Origin: SIG78 sp036677805
GTDB lineage: Bacteria > Verrucomicrobiota > Lentisphaeria > Victivallales > Victivallaceae
Assembly (NCBI GenBank): GCA_036677805.1
Contig: JAVBVS010000003.1
Coordinates: forward strand, 1 to 32,973
Reading direction: 5' to 3'
Length of the DNA: 32,973 nucleotides
Made by a program: the position numbers and the translations under genes. Each line of letters opens with the position of its first letter. Position 1 is the first letter of the stretch. A model generated the notes under the pieces. It was given only the letters and a program-made list of their open reading frames with translations, ran no database searches and was not told the origin of the DNA. Below, piece by piece: positions 1-8,118 of this stretch.

Positions 1-556
1 GGAGACATTTTGAACTTCACCGTCCCAGCTGCGCTTGAGGTAGATTCCATCCAGAAAGAGATACGGATACTCGCCCCGGATCGGCTGCATCCGCCAATCT
101 TCGATCTTGCCGTAAATCTTCTGATTGAGTTCGCTGACCGTACTGGAACTGACCTTGGTGCTCCATAACGCTTCGGTAATATCCTCGACCCGGCGAACCG
201 ATACTCCGGCCAGATACATCTCGATCAATGCTTCTTCGACGCTGCTTTGCCGAGTCTGATAACGTTGGATGATCTGTGTCTCGAATGGCAGCGTTCGCAA
301 CCCGGGCACGTTCAATCCTTGCCGGCCTGGGTCAGCAAATTGCGCTTGTAACCATCCGCTCGCGTGTCCAAACGGTCCAGGCTGCGCTGGTAGCGTGACG
401 CCTGGCAAATGGCGTCCGCTTCCGCATTCAACAGTTGATTCAAGGTGTCTTCCACCGATTTCCGGACCAGACCCCCAGATGATCCAACACTTCTTTTTCG
501 TCAACTTTGATCGCTCCCGCGATTGCCTTTTCCGTTTCCTGCGCTACATTTCTCAT
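1..556 (-). pseudogene. IS256-family (mutator type) transposase, frameshifted N-terminal part
   Basis: Read on the minus strand from an ATG at 556 with an AAGGGA ribosome site just upstream, the protein starts MRNVAQETEKAIAGAIKVDE. It then needs two frame changes to continue as a typical IS256 transposase. The first is at a run of five C (plus strand 472-476), where one base seems lost. The second is near 312-317, where the frame meets a TGA. After the second shift the frame is open to the window edge and carries family-typical stretches: SSVEEALIEMYLAGVSVRRV, WSTKVSSSTVSELNQKIYGK and YPYLFLDGIYLKRSW, the last holding the first catalytic Asp (LDG). The rest of the DDE domain lies outside the window. 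With two independent lesions the copy is probably dead, unless these are sequencing errors in homopolymers. The family call is by motif recall. Confidence 0.85.
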
Positions 557-853
557 GGCCAGTTCCCTTTCTTTGATTAGAGTTAGCGGTAACAATAATC
601 AATCAGAAAACAGGCCACTTTTCAAATAGCCTTTTTCAAAATGTGCGCAATTTTTCGGACGTTATCTTTTTATATCGACAGCACTTGAAATTTCAGCGGG
701 AGGCATGGATTGATTTTACCGTTGGATGTGAATCTTTTGGCGACGCAATCTAAGCATGGAAACGACTTTTATATCATTTGCAGCGGCTACGTCTGGTAAT
801 CTCCGAATGAAGATGGTTTGCGGAGATAGCGATCTCGCCGGAACAATGCGGTG
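557..853. other. Gene-free spacer between the IS remnant and the secretin operon terminator
   Basis: No convincing coding frame is seen. The part next to the transposase start (about 557-660) should contain the end of the insertion sequence. A convincing terminal inverted repeat cannot be named because the other end is outside the window. A 7-bp inverted repeat (ATCTCCG / CGGAGAT) lies near 800-830. Otherwise nothing was recognised. Confidence 0.5.
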
Positions 854-886
854 AAAAAAAGATGCGCGCCGGAGTTGGCGCGCATC
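854..886 (-). terminator. Rho-independent terminator of the secretin-like operon
   Basis: A perfect 10-bp stem GATGCGCGCC / GGCGCGCATC (861-870 and 877-886) has a 6-base loop. On the minus strand it is followed by seven T (plus 854-860 are all A). It lies 27 bases after the stop of the 541-residue secretin-like gene, so it ends that transcript. Confidence 0.9.
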
Positions 887-912
887 CTTAAGACTGGATT
901 CGGCAGGGTATG

Positions 913-2538
913 CTATTGAAGGGTTTGGGCGTCAAGCAGAAGCTGCTGGAAGCCGATGTTGTTGGTGGGGCTGGCGACACCGGCGTTGACATCGTCGACG
1001 ATCTTGCCGATATCGGTCTTGATTTCGGTATTGACCGCGTCAAAGGGCAGGGCGTATTCGGCGCGGGCGATCAGAACCAGCTGCGAACGCTTGGTGGATT
1101 CGGTCTCGGTGGAGAAGAGCCAGCCGATGCCGGGAAGGTCCTTGACGAAGGGCAATCCCGCTACGCCCCGGACTACGCTCACCTTCTGGATGCCGCCGAC
1201 GACAAAATCCTTGCCGCTGTTGCCGACCTGAATCTCGGTGTTGAAGGCGGAGCGGCTGAGGCGCGGCGTGCCGTCGCTGTTCCAGCCGATCAGCGATACG
1301 CCGGAAACCGCAAGCTCCAGCGTGGTGCTTTTGGCAGTCACCACCGGGTTCAAGTTGAGTTCGAAGCGGAAGCCGTCTTTGACTTTGGTGATCTGTTCCT
1401 TGCCGTTTTCGATCTGCCATTCGCCGCCGGGACCGGGCACTTTTTCCTTATTTTCCGGAATCTTGTCGTTCACGGTGTCGGGCGGGATGGTCTTCGACAC
1501 ATCGTCGTAGAACAGCCCGGAATCGACCCGGAGCGTCGAGGCGGCGCGGTTTTTGGCCAACAATACGCCGTGAGTGACGATCTTGGCCTTGCCGCTGGCG
1601 GCCAGAAAGTCGAGATACTTGGAATTCCACTTCGGGTTGAAATTGAAGAAATCCGTCCGGCTGGAGCCGGAAGTATTGACGCCGCCGGCGAAGGTCGAAG
1701 CCCAGTTGCTGCGATAACGGCCGCCGGCGGAAAATAAGTCGGCGCCGTCGTTGTTCTTCCAACTCTGGAAGTCGACTCCGATCTTGTCGTCGTTTTCGGC
1801 GTAGATTTCCACCAGCTTGTAGCTGATGCGCACTTCGGGCATGGGCTTGTCATACTGGACGATCATTTCCTGAATGTGCTTCCACGACCAGAACGGCGCG
1901 GCCACCACCAGCGCGTTGAGCTGGCCGTCGACCAGCAGCACGTCGATTCCGCCGACGAATTCCACATCGTTGCCGTTGGCGCCGACGTTCTTCACCATTT
2001 CACGGAGATTAGCGGCGGCGTTGACCTTCGGGAAATAGATGAATTTGGGCCGTCCGCTGGAAAATCCGATGCCGGGCTGGTCGAGCCGTTCGATGATCCG
2101 GTCGATGCTTTCGCCCTTGCCGGCGTTGCGGAAGCGGTAATCCTCGGCGGAGACCAGCAACAAGCCGGTGCCGTCATTGAATTTGAGCGCTTCGACCTGC
2201 ACCGGACTGTCCGTGATCTGGGTGCCTTTGACCACCGCCAGCAGATAGCCGCGCAGCGCGTAGGGTTCGGCATTTTTCAGCACATAAGCCTTGGTCAGCA
2301 CATAGGGATCGGTGTTGTCGCGGATGAAGTGAATCGCATTCACCGAATCCTTGACGTCGAGCTTGAGCTGGGTCTGCACTGTAGAATTGCCGTAACCTTT
2401 GGTGTTTTCGGAATTGTTCTGCCGGAGCGTCCCCGGGATGGCCCGGGGCGTCAGATCGAGATTGACATCCTCGGCGGCCCATGCCGCGAGCGACCCCAAG
2501 AGGCCGGTCAATACGGTAAAAATATAGTTCTTGTTCAT
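913..2538 (-). CDS. Secretin-like protein (type II/III secretion, pilQ/gspD superfamily), paralogue 2
   Basis: The 541-residue protein has an N-terminal signal peptide (MNKNYIFTVLTGLLGSLAAW, probable cut after AWA near residue 22). The middle (about 75-215) has ring-building-like stretches such as AYVLKNAEPYALRGYLLAVV. The C-terminal part (about 385-505) holds the secretin-domain signature with VVRGVAGLPFVKDLPGIGWL and RSQLVLIARAEY, where other secretins have V-P-x-L-x-x-I-P-x-x-G-x-L-F. The family forms multimeric outer-membrane channels. This protein is shorter than classical GspD and lacks a long run of N-domains. An AAGGAGT ribosome site precedes the ATG, 22 bases after the upstream paralogue, so both are one operon. 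Both share a G-V-D-[FY]-x-x-W-K-N segment, pointing to duplication. No other secretion component is nearby, so the exported substrate is unknown. Confidence 0.82.
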   Translation of the reverse strand: MNKNYIFTVLTGLLGSLAAWAAEDVNLDLTPRAIPGTLRQNNSENTKGYGNSTVQTQLKLDVKDSVNAIHFIRDNTDPYVLTKAYVLKNAEPYALRGYLLAVVKGTQITDSPVQVEALKFNDGTGLLLVSAEDYRFRNAGKGESIDRIIERLDQPGIGFSSGRPKFIYFPKVNAAANLREMVKNVGANGNDVEFVGGIDVLLVDGQLNALVVAAPFWSWKHIQEMIVQYDKPMPEVRISYKLVEIYAENDDKIGVDFQSWKNNDGADLFSAGGRYRSNWASTFAGGVNTSGSSRTDFFNFNPKWNSKYLDFLAASGKAKIVTHGVLLAKNRAASTLRVDSGLFYDDVSKTIPPDTVNDKIPENKEKVPGPGGEWQIENGKEQITKVKDGFRFELNLNPVVTAKSTTLELAVSGVSLIGWNSDGTPRLSRSAFNTEIQVGNSGKDFVVGGIQKVSVVRGVAGLPFVKDLPGIGWLFSTETESTKRSQLVLIARAEYALPFDAVNTEIKTDIGKIVDDVNAGVASPTNNIGFQQLLLDAQTLQ

Positions 2539-2560
2539 GAATCGGACTCCTTATGCAATT

Positions 2561-4036
2561 TCAGTTGGTTTCTTCGGCGATGACCGCGGGGCTGACCGGA
2601 GTCGGCGGCAGCAGCTCGGGATGGACCAGGCTGGCTTCCGCGGTGACGATGATGTAGACCTTTTCCCGGAGGGTGGTAGTGGTGCCAAAGAGATATTTCA
2701 GAACCGGAATCTTGCTTAAAAACGGGATGCCGATGGTCTCTTCGGTTTCGCCTTCCTTGACGTAGCTGGCCAGCAGTTTTTCGGTTTTGAAGCCCAGAGT
2801 CAGGCTGCCCGAAGTGCAACTGGCGTTGGCGAGTTCGTCGCCGCGGTTGTTGCGCTCCACCACATCGCGGCTCTGGAGCTGGTATTGGAAAACCACTCCG
2901 CCGTTGTTTTTGGCATAGAACGCTTCATCGGCCGGAATATGCCCGATGGCGTCGATCTCGCCGGTGTCGGCGCCGAAGCAGATTACCGGATTGTTGACCA
3001 CCAGCTCCAGTGCGGGCGCGATGCCGGGCACCACGTCGGTCCGGTCGTCGGCGTTCTTGCGGATGTTCTGGTAATCCGGCGTCAGCGTGGCGCGGTAGGT
3101 GCGGTAGCGGTTCAGCGCCGGGTCGTCATAGATGGCGGTATTGACGAAGGTCAGATTGGTGTTGGCCGCCAATTTGGCATTGCCCGACTGCTGGAGCAGC
3201 CGCACGAAACTCAGATCGAATTGCGGAGCGGTGAAAAAACCGCCATATCCCCAGCTGGTGGAGAAGTTTTTTGCGATGTCGACGAATTCCGCGGTGCCGC
3301 CGATCAGTTGCAGCACCGCTTCGTTGGAGAATACATCGCCGCCGTTGTAGGCGGCTTCAAAGAGATTCAGGCCCGGCCCATTTTTCCATGCCAGATAATC
3401 CACCCCGATATCACGCAGGGTGCTTTCGCGGACTTCGTAATAGTTGAGCCGCAAGTTGACCTGAGGAACCGGCCGGTCGAGCTTCCGTACCCAGGCCAGT
3501 GTCACCAGCGCCGCCTGATTGTCGTCCTTCCAGTAAATGGTGTTGGTATCTTTGTTCAGGTAGGCTTGACCTTCGCTGGATTGGATCGCGCCGTTGATGA
3601 TCCGGACAATGTCCTCCGCCGCCCGATAGTTGGGCGTGTAGGCGATCCGGGTGATCCCGGTGCCTTCGATCACCGAGCCGAACTGGTCGAGTTTGCCCGG
3701 CCGGTCGATCTTGGCGATCAGGTCGTCGACGTAGGGGATAAAATCCTCGCCGGTCGAGACGATCAGAAAATTCTGTTTCGCCGCGCTGTAATTGACCCGC
3801 TCCACCTTCGATTTGGCATGATAACGCTTGACCGCGGCTTCGATATAAGGCCGGATGTCGGTCGCTTTCACATGCTTGAGTTCGTAAACTTTGCTCGCCA
3901 GGCGCAGTTGCGCGTCGTCCTGAAGGAGGCGGATCGTCCGGGTTTCCCCGGCCGGTTCCTCGGCCGCGACCCGCCAGGTGCCGGCGGCGGTCAGCGCCAG
4001 CAGTAAAAAGCGCAATACAACAATATGTTCTTTCAT
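2561..4036 (-). CDS. Secretin-like protein (type II/III secretion superfamily), paralogue 1
   Basis: The 491-residue protein begins with a signal peptide (MKEHIVVLRFLLLALTAAGT, probable cut after VAA near 25). Residues about 40-115 (KVYELKHVKATDIRPYIEAA and following) resemble secretin N-domains. Residues about 440-475 carry the C-terminal signature IGIPFLSKIPVLKYLFG followed by REKVYIIVTAEA. The segment IGVDYLAWKNGPGLNLF matches the same place in the downstream gene (IGVDFQSWKN). It is the first gene of the operon, with an AAGGAAA ribosome site before the ATG and a promoter-like pair about 220 bases upstream, giving a long leader. By family it should sit in the outer membrane as a channel subunit. 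Whether the two form mixed rings, or one is a non-channel partner, cannot be told from sequence. Confidence 0.82.
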   Translation of the reverse strand: MKEHIVVLRFLLLALTAAGTWRVAAEEPAGETRTIRLLQDDAQLRLASKVYELKHVKATDIRPYIEAAVKRYHAKSKVERVNYSAAKQNFLIVSTGEDFIPYVDDLIAKIDRPGKLDQFGSVIEGTGITRIAYTPNYRAAEDIVRIINGAIQSSEGQAYLNKDTNTIYWKDDNQAALVTLAWVRKLDRPVPQVNLRLNYYEVRESTLRDIGVDYLAWKNGPGLNLFEAAYNGGDVFSNEAVLQLIGGTAEFVDIAKNFSTSWGYGGFFTAPQFDLSFVRLLQQSGNAKLAANTNLTFVNTAIYDDPALNRYRTYRATLTPDYQNIRKNADDRTDVVPGIAPALELVVNNPVICFGADTGEIDAIGHIPADEAFYAKNNGGVVFQYQLQSRDVVERNNRGDELANASCTSGSLTLGFKTEKLLASYVKEGETEETIGIPFLSKIPVLKYLFGTTTTLREKVYIIVTAEASLVHPELLPPTPVSPAVIAEETN

Positions 4037-4232
4037 GGAATAATTTCCTTGGTTTCAGAGTAATGAAAATACGTTTTTCGGCCGTTTCCCGGCAATTGCG
4101 CAACATCGCATTCGGAATTCGTGTTTTTGCAGATGTCGCCTGATGTCGCGGAAAAATTGCACGGTGATGTTCATGGTTTCCTTGATCCGCTTCCTTTCCG
4201 ATAAAACGGGGGTTGAAATCCTGTTTTTATTC

Positions 4233-4252
4233 AATACTAATTTGGTAGTATT
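4233..4252. promoter_or_regulatory. Palindromic candidate operator of the secretin-like operon
   Basis: Perfect 7-bp inverted repeat AATACTA / TAGTATT with a 6-base spacer, starting directly downstream of the candidate -10 box on the minus strand. It would cover the transcription start, a usual place for repressor binding. The binding protein is unknown. Confidence 0.5.
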
Positions 4253-4257
4253 TAAAA

Positions 4258-4286
4258 AATATACATCTCTTGGATTTTATTTGCAA
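4258..4286 (-). promoter_or_regulatory. Candidate sigma70-type promoter of the secretin-like operon
   Basis: On the minus strand TTGCAA (4286-4281), a 17-base spacer and TATATT (4263-4258). The surroundings are AT-rich, unlike the flanking genes. The start would be near 4251, leaving a leader of about 215 bases before the ATG at 4036. Confidence 0.6.
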
Positions 4287-4543
4287 GCGACAATTTGAAA
4301 AAATCGTTATTATTTTTGAACCGATGTCGATAATACCTGGAAATTCCGGCGAGAATGTGGATGGAAGCAGTTAAAATCATTCATTTTAGCTTGTTTTTTG
4401 GATTTTTTTGCATTCTGAACTTGAATTTTCATTGCCGGGTTTCCGGTCGGGTGGAGTTTTTTTGGGTGCTTTCCAGAAGTGCCGATTGTCGAATGCGGGG
4501 CTGGGGTAAAGTTGTATTTTTAATTCTATTATTAAAGTAGTGT
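4287..4543. other. AT-rich spacer without a recognised gene
   Basis: This stretch lies between the divergent secretin promoter and the decayed polyvalent-protein fragment. It is noticeably richer in A and T than the genes around it. One short open frame (4355-4540, plus) encodes a hydrophobic low-quality peptide with no family resemblance and was not accepted. Nothing else was recognised. Confidence 0.5.
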
Positions 4544-5374
4544 TTGTTTTTTTCAGCAGTCGGCCATGGCAGTCTGCGCAATCTGGAAAAGCGCCGGATC
4601 GGCAGCCGGTCGGAACTGGAGGCGCACAAGGCCGGATTGCTCGGCAAAACCGAACTGGACGGCAGCGATTACGCCGATTTGAACATGATCGACAAGGCGC
4701 TCGACGCCGACGATGTGGGCCAGCTGACGCAGGTGCTGGATATCCTGGGGGCGCGCGAAGCGGCGCGCCGGACGCTGGCGGCGGAGAATCCGCCCGATCT
4801 CGGCTACGAGGTGGCGGAAGGCACGGACGGGGAAACCATTCTCGCGGCGAAGATGGCCGCCGATCAGCAGGCGCTTTCCAACATCTTGCGGCACGACCCG
4901 GAGAAAACCGCGCAGACGGTAGCGGAACTGGCCTTCCACTTCCCGGCGTTTCGGGTTTACGCGGTGGATACCGTGGCGGAGCTGCCCCAAGAAGGGCAGC
5001 GGAGCTTACTGGCCGACGGGATCGATCCCTTCGCCGTCCGGGCTTATACCGACAAAACGAATGCGGTCTGGGTGGTGACGCACAACACCCGTCCATCCGA
5101 AGTATCGAAAGTGGTGGTTCATGAAATCATCGGCCACCATGGCTTGCGCGCGGTGTTCCGGGGCGGCTTCGGTGCGGGGGGTACCGCGATCACGCGGAGG
5201 AGATTCTGAACCTCGCACCGCGTTACAACGTGAATCCCGACGATGACGCAAGCTCGATCGGTGGTGCGGTCGCGGGCGGATAAGAAGCGCGACGACTGGC
5301 TCTATGAAAACAATCTCATGTGGCAGTTTCTGGTCGATCAGACCGGAACGAAAGATTTCAAGGTCAAGCCGTAG
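4544..5374 (+). pseudogene. Decayed fragment of a phage/ICE-type large polyvalent protein with a metallopeptidase-like motif
   Basis: An open frame ends at 5209 without an ATG (only TTG or GTG near 4540) and without a ribosome site, suggesting loss of the 5' part. Residues about 193-202 read HEIIGHHGLR, preceded by hydrophobic VVV. This is the HExxGHxGLR signature seen in polyvalent phage and conjugative-element proteins and related zinc-peptidase-like folds. A one-base change in the G run around 5175-5182 then breaks the frame. The continuation DHAEEILNLAPRYNVN lies in a second frame that stops at 5280-5282. A third frame (5243-5374, 43 residues, ending in WLYENNLMWQFLVDQTGTKD and seven more residues) stays open. 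Several frame changes in a row point to a dead remnant of an integrated element, in line with the IS copy nearby. The family name is from motif memory. Confidence 0.55.
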
Positions 5375-5383
5375 GCAGCCGGT

Positions 5384-6361
5384 TTACCGCTGAATGTCGT
5401 AGAGCTCCGGCGAAAAGTAAATGCGGCGGGCGACGCTGCCGGGCGCGGTATAACGGCGCAGGCACTCTTCCACGGCGGCCTCTCCGGCCAGGTGCCAGTT
5501 GATCGCCACCGTCGGAATCGGCGCGGCGGCATTGGCCAGCATCGGCTTGCCGTCGATGCAGAGCAGGTCGAACTCGGCGGCCGGATCGCGGCCGGTCGCC
5601 GCGCGCCATGCGGCGGCATCCTCCAGCGCCCGGGCCCCGGAATAGTAGAGATAGCCGCATTCCGGCGAAAATTCCACGGCGCACCGTTCCGGCACGGCGA
5701 TCACCATGCCGGAAAACTGCGCGGCGAAAAGCTGATGGCGGAAACGCAGATTCGCCCGTTCCAGTCCGATCGCCGCCACTCGGGATTGGCCGCGCCGCCG
5801 GAAGAATTCGCAGCTCAGTTCCGCCGCCCGTACCGGATCCAGATCGATCAGGGAAAAAAGGCCGTCGAAAGAACGGTGGAACCCGACTCCCACCGTCGGA
5901 ATGCGCAACCGGGGAATTTGCAGAAATTCATCGTAACCGCCGAAGAGCAGGAGGCCGTCGCATTCGGCGGCGAGTTTTTCCACCACGGCGTCGGAACAAT
6001 CTTTGCCTTCGAGCGCCACGTGCCGGAGGTCGATGCCGGCGCGTTCGGCCGCCCGGCAGGCGCCGTTGAAAGCCGCGCCGCTGAAACTGGTCCGGCCGTT
6101 GCCGCCGAGCCGGACCGAAATGGCGATGAAACGCGCGCCTGCCGGCAGCCGCCGCGTCCGGGCGACATAGGTGCCGGACCCATGGCGGAATTCGACCAGT
6201 CCCCTGGCCGCCAGCCGGGCGACGGAACGCCGCACCGTGTTCAGCGAAAGCCGGTATTGCTGCATCAGCAGCCGCAACGACGGCAGCCGCTCTCCGGGGC
6301 CGTAGCCGCCGCAGAGAATTTTTGATTCGAGGGCGCGGAGCATGAGTTCGCCTTTTTTCAT
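5384..6361 (-). CDS. GntR-type winged-helix regulator with LacI-like effector domain
   Basis: The 325-residue protein has an N-terminal GntR winged helix-turn-helix (about 1-75), including PGERLPSLRLLMQQYRLSLN, VRRSVARLAARGLVEFRHGS and GTYVAR. A periplasmic-binding-protein-like sensor domain follows (about 80-320), with segments such as GLLLFGGYDEFLQIPRLRIP and AAIGLERANLRF. This architecture usually controls sugar use genes. The start at 6361 was chosen because its ATG overlaps the upstream oxidoreductase stop (shared ATGA, 6358-6361). The longer open frame to 6547 has no support, since it reads through the upstream gene. It is the last gene of a three-gene operon and probably regulates it. 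The ligand is unknown. Confidence 0.86.
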   Translation of the reverse strand: MKKGELMLRALESKILCGGYGPGERLPSLRLLMQQYRLSLNTVRRSVARLAARGLVEFRHGSGTYVARTRRLPAGARFIAISVRLGGNGRTSFSGAAFNGACRAAERAGIDLRHVALEGKDCSDAVVEKLAAECDGLLLFGGYDEFLQIPRLRIPTVGVGFHRSFDGLFSLIDLDPVRAAELSCEFFRRRGQSRVAAIGLERANLRFRHQLFAAQFSGMVIAVPERCAVEFSPECGYLYYSGARALEDAAAWRAATGRDPAAEFDLLCIDGKPMLANAAAPIPTVAINWHLAGEAAVEECLRRYTAPGSVARRIYFSPELYDIQR

Positions 6362-8118
6362 GGCAACAGTCCCCGGCGTTGCGCGAGGGCCCGTTCGGTG
6401 GCGTCGAGCGGCAGCCGCCGCAGCGTCGCGCCGATCCGGTGCGGCAGCTGCCAGCGGTCGAATTCGGCGGCGGCGGCGATCCGGAACAGCGGATCCATCC
6501 GTTTCAGGTCGGCGACGGTGCCTTTGAGCCGGGCGTCGAGCCGCCATGGTTCATCTTCCAGAACGCCGGCGACCAGCGGTCCGATCCGGCCGCGGGTTGC
6601 CGGGAGCGCGCGGCCGATGCGGAGCAGCGCCATCAGCGCATGGGAGCGGTATTCGTAACTTTTTTCGCCGGTATGGCCGAGCAAATCCGCGATCAGGTCG
6701 ATTGCTCCGGCGTCGGCGAGCAGCCCGAGGTAAAAAACCGCAACATAGCCGCGTTGATGGTTGTACTTGCGGCTGTGCGCCGGGGCGAACGCATCCCGTT
6801 CGCGCACCATCGTCCGCAGTTCGGCAATGCCGTATGGATCGCGTTTGAGCGCGAGGGCGAAGGCGGCGTGGCGCCGGAGATGCGACCCCGGCGAAGCCTG
6901 ATCATACCATTCGCGCAATCGCTCCGGCGGTACGCGGCGTTTGGCCGACCAGAGCGCGCAGCCGCAGCGGTCGGAGTCGAGCCCGGCGCGAATCTCGGCG
7001 GCGGTGAGTCCCCAGACGGCGGCGTTGCCCGCCAGCGGCGTGGAATCGAGCTTGAGCAGCGGGCGCAATTCGGCGTAAGCAATCTTTTCCGGCATACACC
7101 CGCGCCGGGCGGCCAGCGCCGCGACCATCCCGGCCGCCTGGCCCAGCGCTTCCATGCAGGCGATCATGCGCAGGGCGTGTCCGAGGTCGTGGTCGACGCC
7201 GAAATGCCGGCCCGCCGCCAGCAGACCGCGGCAGTTTTTTGGGAAAATCGTCCGGAACGGCACCGGAATGCCCAATTCGACGCCCCACATCGAACAACCG
7301 ATCATCCATTCCTGAAAGAGTTCGCTTTCCAGCGCCAGGTCGTTGGCGTGGGTGTCGATGTTGGTCCGGGCGTAAAAGATCGGTTCCGGGACGTCAAGCG
7401 GCCGTTCCAGCAGCGCGGCCAGCGTGAATACTTCTTCGGTTTCGACGTGGAGTCCTTCGCGGATACCCGGCAGTTCGGACGGGGTGAGCAAGGCGCGATG
7501 CGCACCGTAATCGTCATGAAGATGCACCAACGCGGTTTCCTGAAGCGTTCGGCTAAAAGCCGGGTCACGGGTCTGATCGATCCGTCCGGCATCGAAATTG
7601 GACGCCCACAGGCGAGGCCCGCCCGGCGCCGAGGCCATGGTATTGGTGAAAGGCTGAAACAATCCGTCCGAGGAACGCCCGCCGAAAAGCCGGCATCCGG
7701 CCATGCGGCAGACGACCGCTTCGCCGGTCGCGTCGATGACGGTGCCGGCGGCGGCCGCACACGAATGCCCTTCCCGGTCGCGCCAGCGGATACCGGTTAT
7801 CCGGTCGCCGTCGCGGAGGACTCCGGTAACGACGGTTTCGTAACCCAATTCGACGCCGGCTTCCAGCAGGGCTTCCTCCAGCGCGTGTTTTTTGGCCTCC
7901 GCCGGCGACATGCCGGGGCAGGGGGTTCCGTCGAGCTCGGCGAGGATGCCGGTGGCTGCCTGAAGGTAGTAACCGCCGACGAAGCCGCCGGTGTGGGTGC
8001 CGCCGGGATAACTGTTTTTTTCCAGCGCCAGGACGCTTGCGCCCATGCGTCCGGCGGCAATGGCGGCCACGGCTCCGGCGCTTCCGGCGCCGACGACGAT
8101 GCAGTCGTACCGTTTCAT
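6358..8118 (-). CDS. FAD-dependent oxidoreductase (FAD_oxidored family)
   Basis: The 586-residue protein starts MKRYDCIVVGAGSAGAVAAI, a classic Rossmann dinucleotide motif (GAGSAG, residues 10-15) with an acidic end of the second strand (LALEKN). YPGGTHTGGFVGG and the later VIDATGEAVV fit the third FAD motif. The C-terminal third (about 430-586) looks alpha-helical and repeated, like HEAT units (for example KSYEYRSHALMALLRIGRAL). The family includes secreted or cytoplasmic oxidoreductases near glycan genes in Planctomycetes and Lentisphaerae; the substrate is unknown. A signal peptide is not evident. The start at 8118 is fixed by the overlap ATGA with the stop of the upstream partner gene and a GAGG ribosome site. 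The longer frame to 8352 reads through the neighbour. Confidence 0.86.
   Translation of the reverse strand: MKRYDCIVVGAGSAGAVAAIAAGRMGASVLALEKNSYPGGTHTGGFVGGYYLQAATGILAELDGTPCPGMSPAEAKKHALEEALLEAGVELGYETVVTGVLRDGDRITGIRWRDREGHSCAAAAGTVIDATGEAVVCRMAGCRLFGGRSSDGLFQPFTNTMASAPGGPRLWASNFDAGRIDQTRDPAFSRTLQETALVHLHDDYGAHRALLTPSELPGIREGLHVETEEVFTLAALLERPLDVPEPIFYARTNIDTHANDLALESELFQEWMIGCSMWGVELGIPVPFRTIFPKNCRGLLAAGRHFGVDHDLGHALRMIACMEALGQAAGMVAALAARRGCMPEKIAYAELRPLLKLDSTPLAGNAAVWGLTAAEIRAGLDSDRCGCALWSAKRRVPPERLREWYDQASPGSHLRRHAAFALALKRDPYGIAELRTMVRERDAFAPAHSRKYNHQRGYVAVFYLGLLADAGAIDLIADLLGHTGEKSYEYRSHALMALLRIGRALPATRGRIGPLVAGVLEDEPWRLDARLKGTVADLKRMDPLFRIAAAAEFDRWQLPHRIGATLRRLPLDATERALAQRRGLLP

Noticed and set aside
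4355..4540. 61-residue hydrophobic frame in the AT-rich spacer
   Set aside because: No ribosome site and composition of chance translation of AT-rich DNA.
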